DNA of 64,000 nucleotides from Candidatus Omnitrophota bacterium (GCA_003485765.1 DNHS01000056.1:30462-94461), one strand, 5' to 3'. Numbered from the stretch's first letter, positions 54,853 to 63,956 are shown. Notes: generated by a model not told the origin, from the letters alone. Translations and numbers: made by a program.

Positions 54853-55225
54853 AATAATCTTTTAAAGCTAACCCGCCTGTTTTTTTTCTTTTTATCCAGT
54901 AAGAAGAGGCTTTTTTATCTATCTTTTCGTTAAGTAAATCTTTTCCAAAAAACCTAAGCAAGATAGCTATTGGCGTAAATATCAGATAAAAAGCTATTAA
55001 TAGGCTAATTACACTGGTAAGCCATCCTATAATAAATATAATCTTTTCCAAAATATTTTTAACAGGTGCTAATATTGCTGGGCATGAGATTGCCAGGATT
55101 AACGCAATTGAGCCAATGCTTGAAAACCATACAAAATGCTCCTTATGCCTGTAAAACATTATGCATCCAAGGATATTTAAACCTAAACCTAAACTAAACC
55201 CAAATTTTCTAAGTTCTTTGCGCAT
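54836..55225 (-). CDS. SxtJ-like small membrane protein
   Basis: 129 residues with about four hydrophobic segments and a basic C-terminus (WIKRKKTGGLALKDYYERMG). The layout and the location next to a carbamoyltransferase match the SxtJ family, whose members almost always sit beside NodU/CmcH-type carbamoyltransferases. Function is not established. It overlaps wzm by 17 bases and is two bases after the carbamoyltransferase stop. Confidence 0.75.
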   Translation of the reverse strand: MRKELRKFGFSLGLGLNILGCIMFYRHKEHFVWFSSIGSIALILAISCPAILAPVKNILEKIIFIIGWLTSVISLLIAFYLIFTPIAILLRFFGKDLLNEKIDKKASSYWIKRKKTGGLALKDYYERMG

Positions 55226-55227
55226 AA

Positions 55228-57042
55228 TTAATCCAATTCGAAATACTGTTTAGTTTCTATTTTCTGCTTCGGTTGTAACTTTTTATCTAACACAAAACTC
55301 CCCATCACAAGGTAATCCATTTCAGTTCGCATAAAGCATCTATAGGCATCTTCAGGGCTAGCGACTATAGGTTCTCCTCTTACATTAAAAGATGTGTTTA
55401 TTATCACAGCGCATCCTGTATTTTTATAAAACTCATTCATAAGCTCATAGTAAATTCTGTTGGGCGTATCTTTTGACACAGTCTGCAGCCTTGCTGAATC
55501 ATCCACATGAGTAACTGCAGGAATGTCAGACCGTATAATTTTCAGCCTATCAAAGCCTTCTGGCTCTTTTACATTATCCTTTTTCAAATGACTGCTATTT
55601 ACATCTGCTGTTAAAAGCATGTAAGGGCTTTCGGAGTTTATATTAAAATAATCTTTTGCTTTTTCAGCCAGGACGCTTGGCGCAAATGGCCTGAATGATT
55701 CCCTGAACTTTATCTTAAGATTCATTCTGGATTGCATAGCTATAGAACGGGCATCGCCGATTATGCTGCGGGCGCCTAATGCCCTTGGCCCAAACTCCAT
55801 TCTTCCCTGAAACCAGCCTATTACCTTTTCATCGTTTATATATTGGCTTACTGTTTTTAGCAATGCCTCTTTTGTCAACTTAGCGTATGGGATATTATTA
55901 GTTTTAAGATAAGTTTCTATGTAACTATCTGAATATTCAGGCCCAAGATATGACCCTTTCTGGGAATCCTTTATATTGTCTGCTATTCTTTTATTGCCAA
56001 GATATTTATACCAGATTCTTAATGCTGCTCCGAGCGCCCCTCCTGCGTCTCCACTAGAAGGCTGAATCCAGATATTTTCAAAAGGCCCTTCCCTTAAAAT
56101 CCTTCCGTTTGCCACACAGTTTAAGGCAACGCCTCCTGCAAGGCATAGATTTTTCTGGCCGGTTAATTTATATATATACCTTGAAGCTTTTAACATCACC
56201 TCTTCTGTAACTGCCTGAACTGACCTGGCCAGATCCATATCCATCTGGGTAATTTGGGTTTCCGGTTTTCTGTGGCCACGGCCAAATAACTTATTAAAGT
56301 TTTTATTTGTCATTGTAAGGCCTGCGCAGTAGTTAAAATACTTCATATTAAGCTTAAAAGAACCGTCCTCTTTTAAATCTATAAGCTCTTTTAAGATTAG
56401 ATCTACATATTTAGGCTCTCCGTAAGGCGCAAGGCCCATGACTTTATATTCAGCTGAATTCACTTTAAAACCTGCATAATAAGTAAAAGCAGAATATAAA
56501 AGCCCTAAGGAATGCGGAAATTTTATCTCATAGAGTAACTCGAAATCATTATCCTTCCCCACCCCAAAACTCGTAGTTGCCCACTCACCTACGCCATCCA
56601 TTGTAAGTATAGCGGCTTCTTTAAAAGGAGATGGATAAAAAGCGGATGATGCGTGAGATTCATGATGTTCTGTAAAAAGAATCTTTCCGTCATAATTGAG
56701 TTTTTCAGAAATAAGGCTGGACATCCAGAGCCTGTCTTTCAGCCATAATGGTATTGCTTTATTAAAAGACCTGAAGCCCGTAGGGGCGTAAGAGAGGTAA
56801 GTCAAAAGTATCCTTTCAAATTTTAAAAGAGGCTTATCGTAAAAAACTGCGAAAGATAAGTCCTTGCTAACTATGCCGGCTTCATTCAAACAATACTTAA
56901 CAGCATTCTCAGGAAAACTAAAATCATGCTTCTTGCGGGTAAAACGCTCTTCCTGCGCTGCAGCTATGATCTCGCCGTCCTTTACCAGCGCAGCTGCTGA
57001 ATCATGATAAAAACAAGAAATCCCCAATATATAAATTGCCAT
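55228..57042 (-). CDS. Carbamoyltransferase (NodU/CmcH family)
   Basis: 604 residues. The N-terminal Kae1-like domain starts ILGISCFYHDSAAALVKDG and has FTEHHESHASSAFYPSPF with metal-binding His residues. The C-terminal domain has GWFQGRMEFGPRALGARSI, FRPFAPSVL and VIINTSFNVRGEPIV. These enzymes carbamoylate sugars or small molecules from carbamoyl phosphate. Here a carbamoylated sugar in the exported glycan is the simplest idea. The start codon at 57042 is four bases from the previous stop. Confidence 0.93.
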   Translation of the reverse strand: MAIYILGISCFYHDSAAALVKDGEIIAAAQEERFTRKKHDFSFPENAVKYCLNEAGIVSKDLSFAVFYDKPLLKFERILLTYLSYAPTGFRSFNKAIPLWLKDRLWMSSLISEKLNYDGKILFTEHHESHASSAFYPSPFKEAAILTMDGVGEWATTSFGVGKDNDFELLYEIKFPHSLGLLYSAFTYYAGFKVNSAEYKVMGLAPYGEPKYVDLILKELIDLKEDGSFKLNMKYFNYCAGLTMTNKNFNKLFGRGHRKPETQITQMDMDLARSVQAVTEEVMLKASRYIYKLTGQKNLCLAGGVALNCVANGRILREGPFENIWIQPSSGDAGGALGAALRIWYKYLGNKRIADNIKDSQKGSYLGPEYSDSYIETYLKTNNIPYAKLTKEALLKTVSQYINDEKVIGWFQGRMEFGPRALGARSIIGDARSIAMQSRMNLKIKFRESFRPFAPSVLAEKAKDYFNINSESPYMLLTADVNSSHLKKDNVKEPEGFDRLKIIRSDIPAVTHVDDSARLQTVSKDTPNRIYYELMNEFYKNTGCAVIINTSFNVRGEPIVASPEDAYRCFMRTEMDYLVMGSFVLDKKLQPKQKIETKQYFELD

Positions 57043-57045
57043 AAA

Positions 57046-58377
57046 TTATCTGTAGGGAACGGTTTTAAACCGTTCCCTACCTTGCCCTTTTATTTGCTCT
57101 GCTATTTTCTTTCCTTCCAAAATCACATCCTCCATCGACATATATCTCCAGCTCCCATATCTGCCAATAGTATAGATTCCAAATTTTTCCAGATAATCTT
57201 TTATAACCCCAACTGCGTGTTTTCTATTGGAATCGTACAGCGCGTAACCGTATTTTATATCCATTGGCAAACAAATTTCTACGCTAGACTTATCTGAAAT
57301 AATACCGCACCTTTCAAGATCGCTCATAGCCTTAGAGACAGCCTCGTTTTTATCTATTTTCTTTGTATTTGAATATGCTATCTCGGCGTAAATAGAAATC
57401 CTGTTAGAAGGCGCAACATCCGTTGAAAAACTCGTAGGAAATCCTATCCTGTAAAAAATTACGTTTTCTTCAGGATAATACACCCAATGTTTCTCTGCTA
57501 AATTATCGCTCTTTATGCCGATATTTAATACAAATATAGACGTCCATCTCAACATTGAAAAAGCGCGCCTTACATCCAGCGGCATATCTACGAGCAGATT
57601 AGAAAGTTCTGGCAGCGGCATAGTAGTTACCATATTTTTAAATTTCTTTATAGTAGCGTCTTCAAAAACAACTTCTTTTCTATGCTGATCTATAGTAACA
57701 GCCTTTTTATTAACATGTATACTCCTGACCTTCTCTGAGAATCCTTTCACAAGCTCAGATATTCCTCCTTTTACAGGATACCAGAATCTGGAATTATAGC
57801 CGTATGGTTTTGTATTATCTGAAATAGCGCCTGTCACTGTATCTTCCAGATCCGGGATCGGAACAAACCCGTCAAGCCACTCGCATGTCAGTTCCTTTGG
57901 CTCAATTGTCCAGAATTTTCTATTATAAGGCAGCATAAAATGATTTGCTATGCCTTCGCCAAAGGTTTTTATTATCCAATTTTCAAAATTTCCGTTTGAA
58001 TTTGCAGGCGATATGTTTAAGAGCCTAGTCTTAATAAGGCCCATCAGGCAATCCTTTACAACAGAATTCGGTAGGCCGTAGAAATTTGCCTGAAAGGGAT
58101 AACGTGTGAAAATGCCTTTTGAATATACCCAGGAATTACGCTTATGCGGGGCCAGATTTCCATTTAAAAGCTCTGAAGCCAGATTGAATGTATATTTATT
58201 TCTGAAATGCAAAAGATGGCCGTCGTAATCAAATATATACCCGTCTTTATGTATTGACCTGGCCATGCCGCCTATCTCACTATTTTTCTCAAATAAGGCA
58301 TAACCGCTTTTCAGATGATACGCCGCGCTTAAACCTGCAAGGCCAGCGCCTAATATTATAGTTTCTTCTCTATTCAT
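57046..58377 (-). CDS. UDP-galactopyranose mutase-like flavoprotein
   Basis: 443 residues with an N-terminal FAD-binding ILGAGLAGLSAAYHL and FEKNSEIGGMARSI, then DYDGHLLHFRNKYTF and FMLPYNRKFWTIEPKEL, typical of the NAD(P)-binding amine oxidase / UGM-like proteins in polysaccharide clusters. It may make a furanose sugar nucleotide, but family members vary. The last residues (RERFKTVPYR) are encoded by a perfect palindrome that reaches the stop codon region. Confidence 0.83.
   Translation of the reverse strand: MNREETIILGAGLAGLSAAYHLKSGYALFEKNSEIGGMARSIHKDGYIFDYDGHLLHFRNKYTFNLASELLNGNLAPHKRNSWVYSKGIFTRYPFQANFYGLPNSVVKDCLMGLIKTRLLNISPANSNGNFENWIIKTFGEGIANHFMLPYNRKFWTIEPKELTCEWLDGFVPIPDLEDTVTGAISDNTKPYGYNSRFWYPVKGGISELVKGFSEKVRSIHVNKKAVTIDQHRKEVVFEDATIKKFKNMVTTMPLPELSNLLVDMPLDVRRAFSMLRWTSIFVLNIGIKSDNLAEKHWVYYPEENVIFYRIGFPTSFSTDVAPSNRISIYAEIAYSNTKKIDKNEAVSKAMSDLERCGIISDKSSVEICLPMDIKYGYALYDSNRKHAVGVIKDYLEKFGIYTIGRYGSWRYMSMEDVILEGKKIAEQIKGQGRERFKTVPYR
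57052..57080. repeat. Perfect 14-bp-arm palindrome forming a gene's 3' end
   Basis: GTAGGGAACGGTTT, one base, then AAACCGTTCCCTAC. On the minus strand it encodes the last in-frame residues of the flavoprotein. The GTAGGG end is shared with palindrome family B (TTGTAGGGC), suggesting a related element class. Confidence 0.85.
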
Positions 58378-59362
58378 CTATATTTACCATTCCAATCCTT
58401 TTACCCATTAAAATAAATACCAGCCCCACAACCGCAAAAACAATCAAGCTTATTAAATTTTTACTAAATGCTACCGTTATTACTGAAAATGCCAGAAACA
58501 TGCTGAAGAAATACATTATCCAGATACTTTTTTTTATGCTGCACCCCATGGCTATCAGCCTTAATGCGAAGTGGTCTCCTGTTTTATTAAAAATAGGTTT
58601 TTTCTTTTTAATACGCATGACTATTAGAAACAATGTGTCGTAAATAGGCAAGCTCATAGCTAAAATAGGCGTCAAAAGCGCGATCTTCCTTTCCATAGGA
58701 GCATAGCTGATATTTATAGCAATTATAGCTAGCAAAAATCCTGAAAAAAGGCTGCCTGTATCTCCCATGTAAACCCTCGCAGGAGGATAATTATATCTTA
58801 AAAATCCTGTGTGAGCGCCTATAAGAGCTGTCAGAATAACGCAGGAAAAAATATCCTTATTTATAAACGCGATCACCAACAAACTTGAGGATATGATAAT
58901 AACAAGGCCTGAAGTTAAACCGTCCATTATATCAAGCAGGTTAAATGCGTTTGTTATAAATAAAAGCCATATCACTGTAATGAAGATATTTATCCAGCCA
59001 GGGATGAATACTATTTTAGTAAAAAATCCGAAAAATATTAAGAGAAATATGCCCAATAGTTCTCCTGCTATTTTTAACAGGGGCCTCAGGTCTTTTATAT
59101 CATCTATCAGGCCAAGCAGCAATATTATGAAAGAAGATAATATAACTCCTGATAATTTTATAGCTGGTAATTTAATAAAAAACAGGCTGAATAAAACTGC
59201 CGCAAGAAATGCTATGTAAATGCTTATCCCCCCTATGCAAGGTTTCCCATGCTCGCTCTTCGCAGGCTTCAATATATTAAACCTCGCGCTTATCTTAATG
59301 GTAACTGGAGTCAATAAAAGGCTTAAAATAAAAGAGCATAGGGTTATGCAAAATAAAATCAC
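58370..59362 (-). CDS. Undecaprenyl-phosphate sugar-1-phosphate transferase (WecA/TagO/MraY family)
   Basis: 330 residues with about ten membrane segments. It has the N-terminal KSEHGKPCIGGISIY, the catalytic DD in GLIDDIKDLRP, NAFNLLDIMDGLTSG, VYMGDTGSLFSGF and GDHFALRLIAMG (the HxxxH-like last loop). It starts the glycan by loading a HexNAc-phosphate on undecaprenyl phosphate. It is the only initiating transferase in the locus. It overlaps the flavoprotein by 8 bases and the GT4 by 4. Confidence 0.91.
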   Translation of the reverse strand: MILFCITLCSFILSLLLTPVTIKISARFNILKPAKSEHGKPCIGGISIYIAFLAAVLFSLFFIKLPAIKLSGVILSSFIILLLGLIDDIKDLRPLLKIAGELLGIFLLIFFGFFTKIVFIPGWINIFITVIWLLFITNAFNLLDIMDGLTSGLVIIISSSLLVIAFINKDIFSCVILTALIGAHTGFLRYNYPPARVYMGDTGSLFSGFLLAIIAINISYAPMERKIALLTPILAMSLPIYDTLFLIVMRIKKKKPIFNKTGDHFALRLIAMGCSIKKSIWIMYFFSMFLAFSVITVAFSKNLISLIVFAVVGLVFILMGKRIGMVNIDE

Positions 59363-60492
59363 GCCAAACTCCTGTATAGATTATCTATATTACGAGCCAT
59401 GGCCTTAATATCAAACGAATCATCTATTGATTTAGCCGCTTCTTGGCTCATCTTTAAAAGAGAATCTTTGTCTCTGAGAATGCTCAATAACCTGTCAGTT
59501 GTATCTCTGTACTGCCCTGGCCTTGTAATATAGCCAGTAACCCCATCTTTTATCAGTTCCCGGCCGCCTCCGGCATCAGTTACGACAACTGGTTTGCCTT
59601 TACTGAGCGCCTCTATTATTGCAATAGGAAGGCCTTCCCATTTGCTTGTCAGGACCACTATATCAATTATATCCAGGATATCAGAAACATCTCTTCTCCA
59701 GCCTGTAAAAATAAACCTTCCATTTAGTGAAGATTTGCTAAGCTCTGATTCGCACCTCTTTTTTAAAATACCATCTCCTATTAATAAAAAATTAATGCTT
59801 GGTATTTTATTATAAACATCTACGCATGCCTTAACATAATCCAGAGGAGACTTCTGAGGCTTAAGGCAGGAAATCATTCCAATAATAGGGTCATTATTAT
59901 TAATTCCAAGCTCTCTCTTTTTCTCCTCTTTATTGCAATTTGAATTCTTGAACTGATAAAGCGGTATCCCATATTTTATCAAGACGAACTTCTCTTTTGG
60001 CGCTATTCTGTATTTCAAGCCTGTTTCTATGTCTTTTTTTGAAACGCATATAATTTTTGTAGTAAAAGGCGCTGTAATTCTCTCAAGAAAAATATAAAAT
60101 CTTTTTACTAAAAGCGATTGACAATCATTAAAAGGCCAGCCATGAACTGTATGCAAGATAACAGGCGCTCTTGCAAACAGGGCAGCCCATCTACCTATGA
60201 TTCCTGCCTTTGAACTATGAGTATGAATTATTTTAAACCTATTGCATCTATATATAATAAATATATGTATTAATGCTAATATATCTACTATGGGATTTAC
60301 AAACCTTGTTAGAAATGGAGAAAAATAAGCGGTAACATTCGTAAGGCTTTTAAATTCTTGCTTCAATATGCCGCTAGGAGAGGTAATAATAGATACTTGA
60401 TATTTATCTTTTGGAAAGTTGGAAATGAGGTTTAAAGTGGAGAGTTGCGCCCCGCCAAGTTCAGGCTTTGTTATAACATGACATATTCGCAT
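59359..60492 (-). CDS. GT4 family glycosyltransferase, first gene of the glycan operon
   Basis: 377 residues: ICHVITKPELGGAQLSTLNL, ILHTVHGWPFND, and FTGWRRDVSDILDIIDIVVL then WEGLPIAIIEALSKGKPVVVTDAGG at the donor site. It acts soon after the initiating transferase by location. No Shine-Dalgarno is seen before its ATG, and the promoter at 60504-60532 would give a leader of only about five bases. Confidence 0.9.
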   Translation of the reverse strand: MRICHVITKPELGGAQLSTLNLISNFPKDKYQVSIITSPSGILKQEFKSLTNVTAYFSPFLTRFVNPIVDILALIHIFIIYRCNRFKIIHTHSSKAGIIGRWAALFARAPVILHTVHGWPFNDCQSLLVKRFYIFLERITAPFTTKIICVSKKDIETGLKYRIAPKEKFVLIKYGIPLYQFKNSNCNKEEKKRELGINNNDPIIGMISCLKPQKSPLDYVKACVDVYNKIPSINFLLIGDGILKKRCESELSKSSLNGRFIFTGWRRDVSDILDIIDIVVLTSKWEGLPIAIIEALSKGKPVVVTDAGGGRELIKDGVTGYITRPGQYRDTTDRLLSILRDKDSLLKMSQEAAKSIDDSFDIKAMARNIDNLYRSLA

Positions 60493-60503
60493 AAGTGTCT
60501 GTT

Positions 60504-60532
60504 AGTGTAGCAAAAAAATGCCCTGTTGTCAA
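60504..60532 (-). promoter_or_regulatory. Promoter for the polysaccharide operon
   Basis: The minus strand has TTGACA (60527-60532), a 17-base spacer and TACACT (60504-60509). The GT4 ATG is at 60492, so the transcript should start within about six bases of it. It separates the glycan block from the housekeeping genes at 60540 and above. Confidence 0.78.
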
Positions 60533-60539
60533 CATAGTG

Positions 60540-61136
60540 TCATGCGGCTGTCCACTTATTAAATGATAAGGATAACTCTTTTGATTTTTCCTGAAGGGAA
60601 TTTATAAGAGCTTCTATCTTCGCGCAATCGCATGGCTGGCTGGAAGCAAGCTTTCTTATCTCTTCCAGGTCTTTTTCTATTTTTATCACTATATCTTTAT
60701 CTAAAATTATGGTTTTGTTGAAATTCTCTGTCAGGTTATTTATCGTATCTGCAAGATCTACGAGTTCATCGCCCTCTCTTAGTCTTATTCTAAGGCCAAG
60801 GTTCCCTTTCGAAATATCTCTCAGTGTCTTGCCGATCCTGTAAACAGGGCCTGCTATCCTGTGAGAAAATAAAAGCCCTAGTATAAAAATCAGCGGCGAA
60901 ATCAGAAGAAGATTGCGGACAAGCGCCAGATTTGTAGCCCTCAGGACATACGCAAGCCTTCCTTGAGGATAAACGCTGGCGAGTTTTTCTCCAAGAAAAT
61001 GCCAGCCAGTCGCAAACACTGTCCACCCTGTAACGATTGAAGCTATAAGCGCCAGAGCGAAAACAAGCCCTATATAACGAAACTGCAAACCCTTTTCTAT
61101 TATATATTTTCTTCTTCTCAAAATGGGCCTTGGCAT
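60540..61136 (-). CDS. HAMP-domain membrane protein
   Basis: 198 residues. Two membrane segments (about 25-45 and 75-95) flank a short periplasmic part. A HAMP-type linker (HRIAGPVYRIGKTLRDISKGNLGLRIRLREGDELVDLADTIN) leads to a short coiled coil with CDC near the C-terminus. It lacks a methyl-accepting, kinase or cyclase output domain, so it may be a partner or regulator. Its start overlaps the PDZ gene stop by one base. Confidence 0.75.
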   Translation of the reverse strand: MPRPILRRRKYIIEKGLQFRYIGLVFALALIASIVTGWTVFATGWHFLGEKLASVYPQGRLAYVLRATNLALVRNLLLISPLIFILGLLFSHRIAGPVYRIGKTLRDISKGNLGLRIRLREGDELVDLADTINNLTENFNKTIILDKDIVIKIEKDLEEIRKLASSQPCDCAKIEALINSLQEKSKELSLSFNKWTAA

Positions 61137-62089
61137 TATTCCCCCTCTCTTCTTAAATTTATATTTCTTCTTACTGTAAAAACTATTCTATTATTCTTAG
61201 GGTTATTCATCAGGGCAATAACGCTGTCCATAGGCAGATATCTTGTAATATTATTATCTATCGCTATTACAAAATCCCCTTTCTTAAGGCCTGCCAATTC
61301 GCCTTTTTTGCCGGATATAATATCTTTTACTACAAGTCCTTCATATTCAAAACTAAGAGATACGCCTGATTCTTTATACATATTCACCCGTGTTTCTACA
61401 GGGACGGGAATATCTTTCCCAACCAGGATTTTTACTTCCGAATACTTCGGGCCAATTAATTCGCTCAGGACATCTTCCAGTTTGCTGTAACGCACAAGCC
61501 TGCCCCATATGCCTATAAGAAAATCGCCTTTTTTAATGCCTGCCTGGGATGCGCTTGAACCAGGAATTACCTCATTTATCCTGAAAACACCATCATGTTC
61601 GACAAGACTAAGCCCTACGCTTTCCTTAACCAAACTTTCCTTACTTTTTACGACATTTGCTATTTTCTTGTTTTTCCTTGTCCGCCACTCTATAGCCATG
61701 TTATGAAGCTCTATATCCTTCTTTGTCCTTTTCTCTTCTTCCCGCCACATCTTCGCGTGGCTGGCAACATAAGCATCCATAGCTTCTTTATAATCAGGGT
61801 TTATGTCCATCGCTTTCTTATAATAGAATGCGGCCTTGTCATACCAACCTTTCTCGTCATAGGCTCTTCCTAGCTGCATAAAATTCTGCTCAGGGGCATC
61901 GTATTCAATCTTATCTATATCTTTACGCAAAATATGTTTTTCCCCATCAATGGTACTCAAGGCAATCCTATCAACATACTCATCCACTACAAGCCCTTTC
62001 ACCTTTGTCCTGTTTTTCAAAATAACAGTATCGGCATAGAGACTAGCTGAAACAAAAACCAGCATTAAAATCAATATTATTTTTTTCAT
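61136..62089 (-). CDS. Secreted or lipid-bilayer-facing PDZ protein with TPR
   Basis: 317 residues from the ATG at 62089 (MKKIILILMLVFVSASLYAD, a signal peptide). The longer frame to 62191 reads back into the RNase P RNA and is rejected. After the signal comes a small beta segment (TVILKNRTKVKG), a TPR-like helix pair (AYDEKGWYDKAAFYYKKAMD) and two PDZ domains (about 165-230 and 250-310; SASQAGIKKGDFLIGI and GELAGLKKGDFVIAI). No protease domain is present. It probably binds envelope partners. Confidence 0.8.
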   Translation of the reverse strand: MKKIILILMLVFVSASLYADTVILKNRTKVKGLVVDEYVDRIALSTIDGEKHILRKDIDKIEYDAPEQNFMQLGRAYDEKGWYDKAAFYYKKAMDINPDYKEAMDAYVASHAKMWREEEKRTKKDIELHNMAIEWRTRKNKKIANVVKSKESLVKESVGLSLVEHDGVFRINEVIPGSSASQAGIKKGDFLIGIWGRLVRYSKLEDVLSELIGPKYSEVKILVGKDIPVPVETRVNMYKESGVSLSFEYEGLVVKDIISGKKGELAGLKKGDFVIAIDNNITRYLPMDSVIALMNNPKNNRIVFTVRRNINLRREGE

Positions 62090-62101
62090 AATTTTAAATA
62101 T

Positions 62102-62461
62102 AGGCGCAGGCTTATAAGCCGGGTTCTGTTCCTTTAAAAAAGGATAATGATCATCTATCTGTGTTCTGGCATCACTGCCAGAATCATGCAACCTACCCGT
62201 CCAGCTATTGCGAGCGGGCAGCTCTTTAAGCTGGACCTATTTGGTCTTGCTCCGCGTAGAGATTGCCGCGTTTCACCTTGAGAAGCAGTAACACATGCTT
62301 AAGCTTCGTATGTTACTATTACGCTTCCCAAACTCGTCTCTGTTGCTCTTATCCTCAAAAAGCAAATGCTCTTCGGATGGGCGTTACCCACTACGCTGCC
62401 CTTTGGAGCCCGGACTTTCCTCATCCCGCTACGCGGGACGCGACCATCCAGCCTGCGCCTA
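62102..62461 (-). ncRNA. rnpB: RNase P RNA, bacterial type A
   Basis: The RNA component of RNase P, read on the minus strand. The 5' P1 strand AGGCGCAGGCT pairs with the 3' AGCCTGCGCCT. GAGGAAAGTCCGGGCTCC is the P4/CR-I element and ACAGAACCCGGCTTAT is CR-V. Length about 360 bases fits type A. Its 5' end overlaps the stop codon of the RNase HI gene, and the PDZ gene begins 12 bases after its 3' end, so it must be processed from, or read within, a protein-coding transcript. Confidence 0.93.
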
Positions 62462-62887
62462 TTCTGTTTTTAAAGAACTGTCGAATCTGGAATCTATTGC
62501 CCTATTTGCAAGTTTATCCGCAATAGAATTATTCTCTCTGTCTATGGAAATGACTTCTATTTTATCAAAGCCTCTTGCAATATGCTGGAACATATCGTAA
62601 TAAAGCCTGATGTTATCATTCTTTACTTTGTATTCTCCAGTCAGTTGCTTTGTCAAAAGCTCGCTGTCAGATTTCACCTTCACATCGTCATACCTGTCTA
62701 TCAACGCTTCCTGCACAGCGTATATAAGCGCGGAGTATTCCGCGACATTATTGGTAGCATTCCCTATAAATTTAAATAACTTCTTAATAATATTATTCTG
62801 ATCATCGCAAAATACTATGCCTATGCCAGAAGGCCCGGGATTTCCTCTTGATGCGCCGTCTATAAATATATTAACTGATTTCGACAT
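62459..62887 (-). CDS. rnhA: Ribonuclease HI-like protein
   Basis: 142 residues. The catalytic Asp/Glu set is seen in NIFIDGASRGNPGPSGIG, NNVAEYSALIYAVQEAL, VKSDSELLTKQLTGEYKVK and the C-terminal DRENNSIADKLANRA. It cleaves RNA in RNA-DNA hybrids. It overlaps the zinc-ribbon gene by 17 bases, and its stop codon overlaps the first bases of rnpB. Confidence 0.9.
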   Translation of the reverse strand: MSKSVNIFIDGASRGNPGPSGIGIVFCDDQNNIIKKLFKFIGNATNNVAEYSALIYAVQEALIDRYDDVKVKSDSELLTKQLTGEYKVKNDNIRLYYDMFQHIARGFDKIEVISIDRENNSIADKLANRAIDSRFDSSLKTE

Positions 62888-63605
62888 TGTCTTCTATGTA
62901 AAGTATCCTTAAACAGCTGCCGCAAACAACTATATCTTCTCTTAGTTTTACATCGCTTATAACCTGAGGCGGGAGATTCAGATGGCACCCGCCGCAGGAA
63001 CCATCTTCAATACACGTTATTGCCAGGCCATCTTTATTTTTCAGGATCTTTTCATATCTGGAAATAACCTGTTTTTCTATATTAGGGGCTATGCCGTTTC
63101 TCTTTTCATTAAGCTCTGAAAGCCTTGCGTCTATCTCTTTGGCCTTTAAATTGATGTTCTCTTTTTCCTTCTGAGCGTTTGCTTCTTCTGCCTTAAAAAG
63201 TTCTTTTTCCTCTGATATCTTTTTCTTAGCAAGCTCTATTTCGTCCATAAGCCTAATAATATCTTCTTCTGTCAAAGAATTATCGCTCTTTATACCCTCT
63301 ATCTCTGTAAGCATAGTAGAATATTCTTTATTTGTCTTTAATGTATAAAGCTGCCCCTGCAGTTTTTTTATCTGCTCTTCTTTCTGCTGGAGATTCCCTT
63401 CCTTTTCTTTTAATTTTAACTGGGTATTTTTTAAATTATCTTCTGCTTGTTTTATGCCTGTTTTTTTCAATTCAATCATCTCATCGATCGATCTTAGATG
63501 GTCTGGCATAGATGCCTTTTCTTTGCTCAAAACATATATCTGGCTATCTATAACCTGAAGCCCTATTAACAACCCTATTTGTTCCTTGATTGGTTTTTGT
63601 TCCAA
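62871..63605 (-). CDS. Zinc-ribbon coiled-coil protein (CdsZ/DUF164 family)
   Basis: 244 residues. A long coiled coil (about 20-190, rich in Lys and Glu) is followed by the C4 zinc ribbon CGGCHLNLPPQVISD and CGSCLRILY. Members assist type III secretion or nucleic acid processes in a few bacteria, and most are uncharacterised. The start is TTG with AAGGAG six bases upstream. It precedes rnhA, a common neighbour of this family. Confidence 0.85.
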   Translation of the reverse strand: MEQKPIKEQIGLLIGLQVIDSQIYVLSKEKASMPDHLRSIDEMIELKKTGIKQAEDNLKNTQLKLKEKEGNLQQKEEQIKKLQGQLYTLKTNKEYSTMLTEIEGIKSDNSLTEEDIIRLMDEIELAKKKISEEKELFKAEEANAQKEKENINLKAKEIDARLSELNEKRNGIAPNIEKQVISRYEKILKNKDGLAITCIEDGSCGGCHLNLPPQVISDVKLREDIVVCGSCLRILYIEDNVEIS

Positions 63606-63686
63606 GAAAGCTCCTTCCCTTGTTCTGCTTCGCTCCTCACTTACTCGGGAGCAAGTCCTGAATGTAACGAAAGACGCGTCGAACCG

Positions 63687-63763
63687 TGGTGGGCGATACT
63701 GGGCTCGAACCAGTGACCTCTGCCATGTGAGGGCAGCACTCTAACCAGCTGAGCTAATCGCCC
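63687..63763 (-). tRNA. tRNA-Val (anticodon CAC) with encoded CCA
   Basis: GGGCGATTAGCTCAGCTGG forms the 5' acceptor and D arm. The anticodon stem-loop CTGCC-CTCACAT-GGCAG gives CAC. The T arm contains GGTTCGAGCCC, and ATCGCCC-A-CCA ends the molecule. The seven-base-pair acceptor stem is intact. Confidence 0.95.
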
Positions 63764-63765
63764 GC

Positions 63766-63785
63766 GGTGGGCCCACAAGGACTCG
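63766..63785. repeat. 20-base direct repeat of a tRNA-Met 3' end, copy 1
   Basis: GGTGGGCCCACAAGGACTCG is identical to 63958-63977, where it is the 3' end (acceptor and T arm) of tRNA-Met. Here it is outside a complete tRNA, just next to tRNA-Val, and continues into a different GC-rich sequence. Confidence 0.8.
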
Positions 63786-63817
63786 GCGCCCTCCGCTTCG
63801 CTACGGGTCGGCCACTC

Positions 63818-63915
63818 GTCCCGATAAACAAATGCTCCTGCCAGCCTCACATCTCGGCTGGCCTGCTAAACATTGCTCCTATTCGTCGCAATAGCAGTGT
63901 CGCATTTATCGGGAC
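63818..63915. repeat. Branched palindromic element between tRNA genes
   Basis: A closing stem GTCCCGATAAA...TTTATCGGGAC encloses two internal hairpins, GCCAGCC/GGCTGGC (63840-63862) and a CTATT/AATAG hairpin. It is flanked by the 20-base direct repeat of the tRNA-Met end. The structure is compact and could be RNA or a mobile element; no protein is encoded. Confidence 0.6.
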
Positions 63916-63956
63916 TCACTTCGAGTCCTTACGAGCACTCTAATTTTAAAATAACA

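Noticed and set aside
62090..62191. N-terminal extension of the PDZ protein into rnpB
   Set aside because: The extension is translated from the 3' part of RNase P RNA and would hide the signal peptide.
63641..63850. A 69-codon open frame across the tRNA-Val gene
   Set aside because: It reads through the antisense-free tRNA itself and repeat DNA; the protein has no family features.
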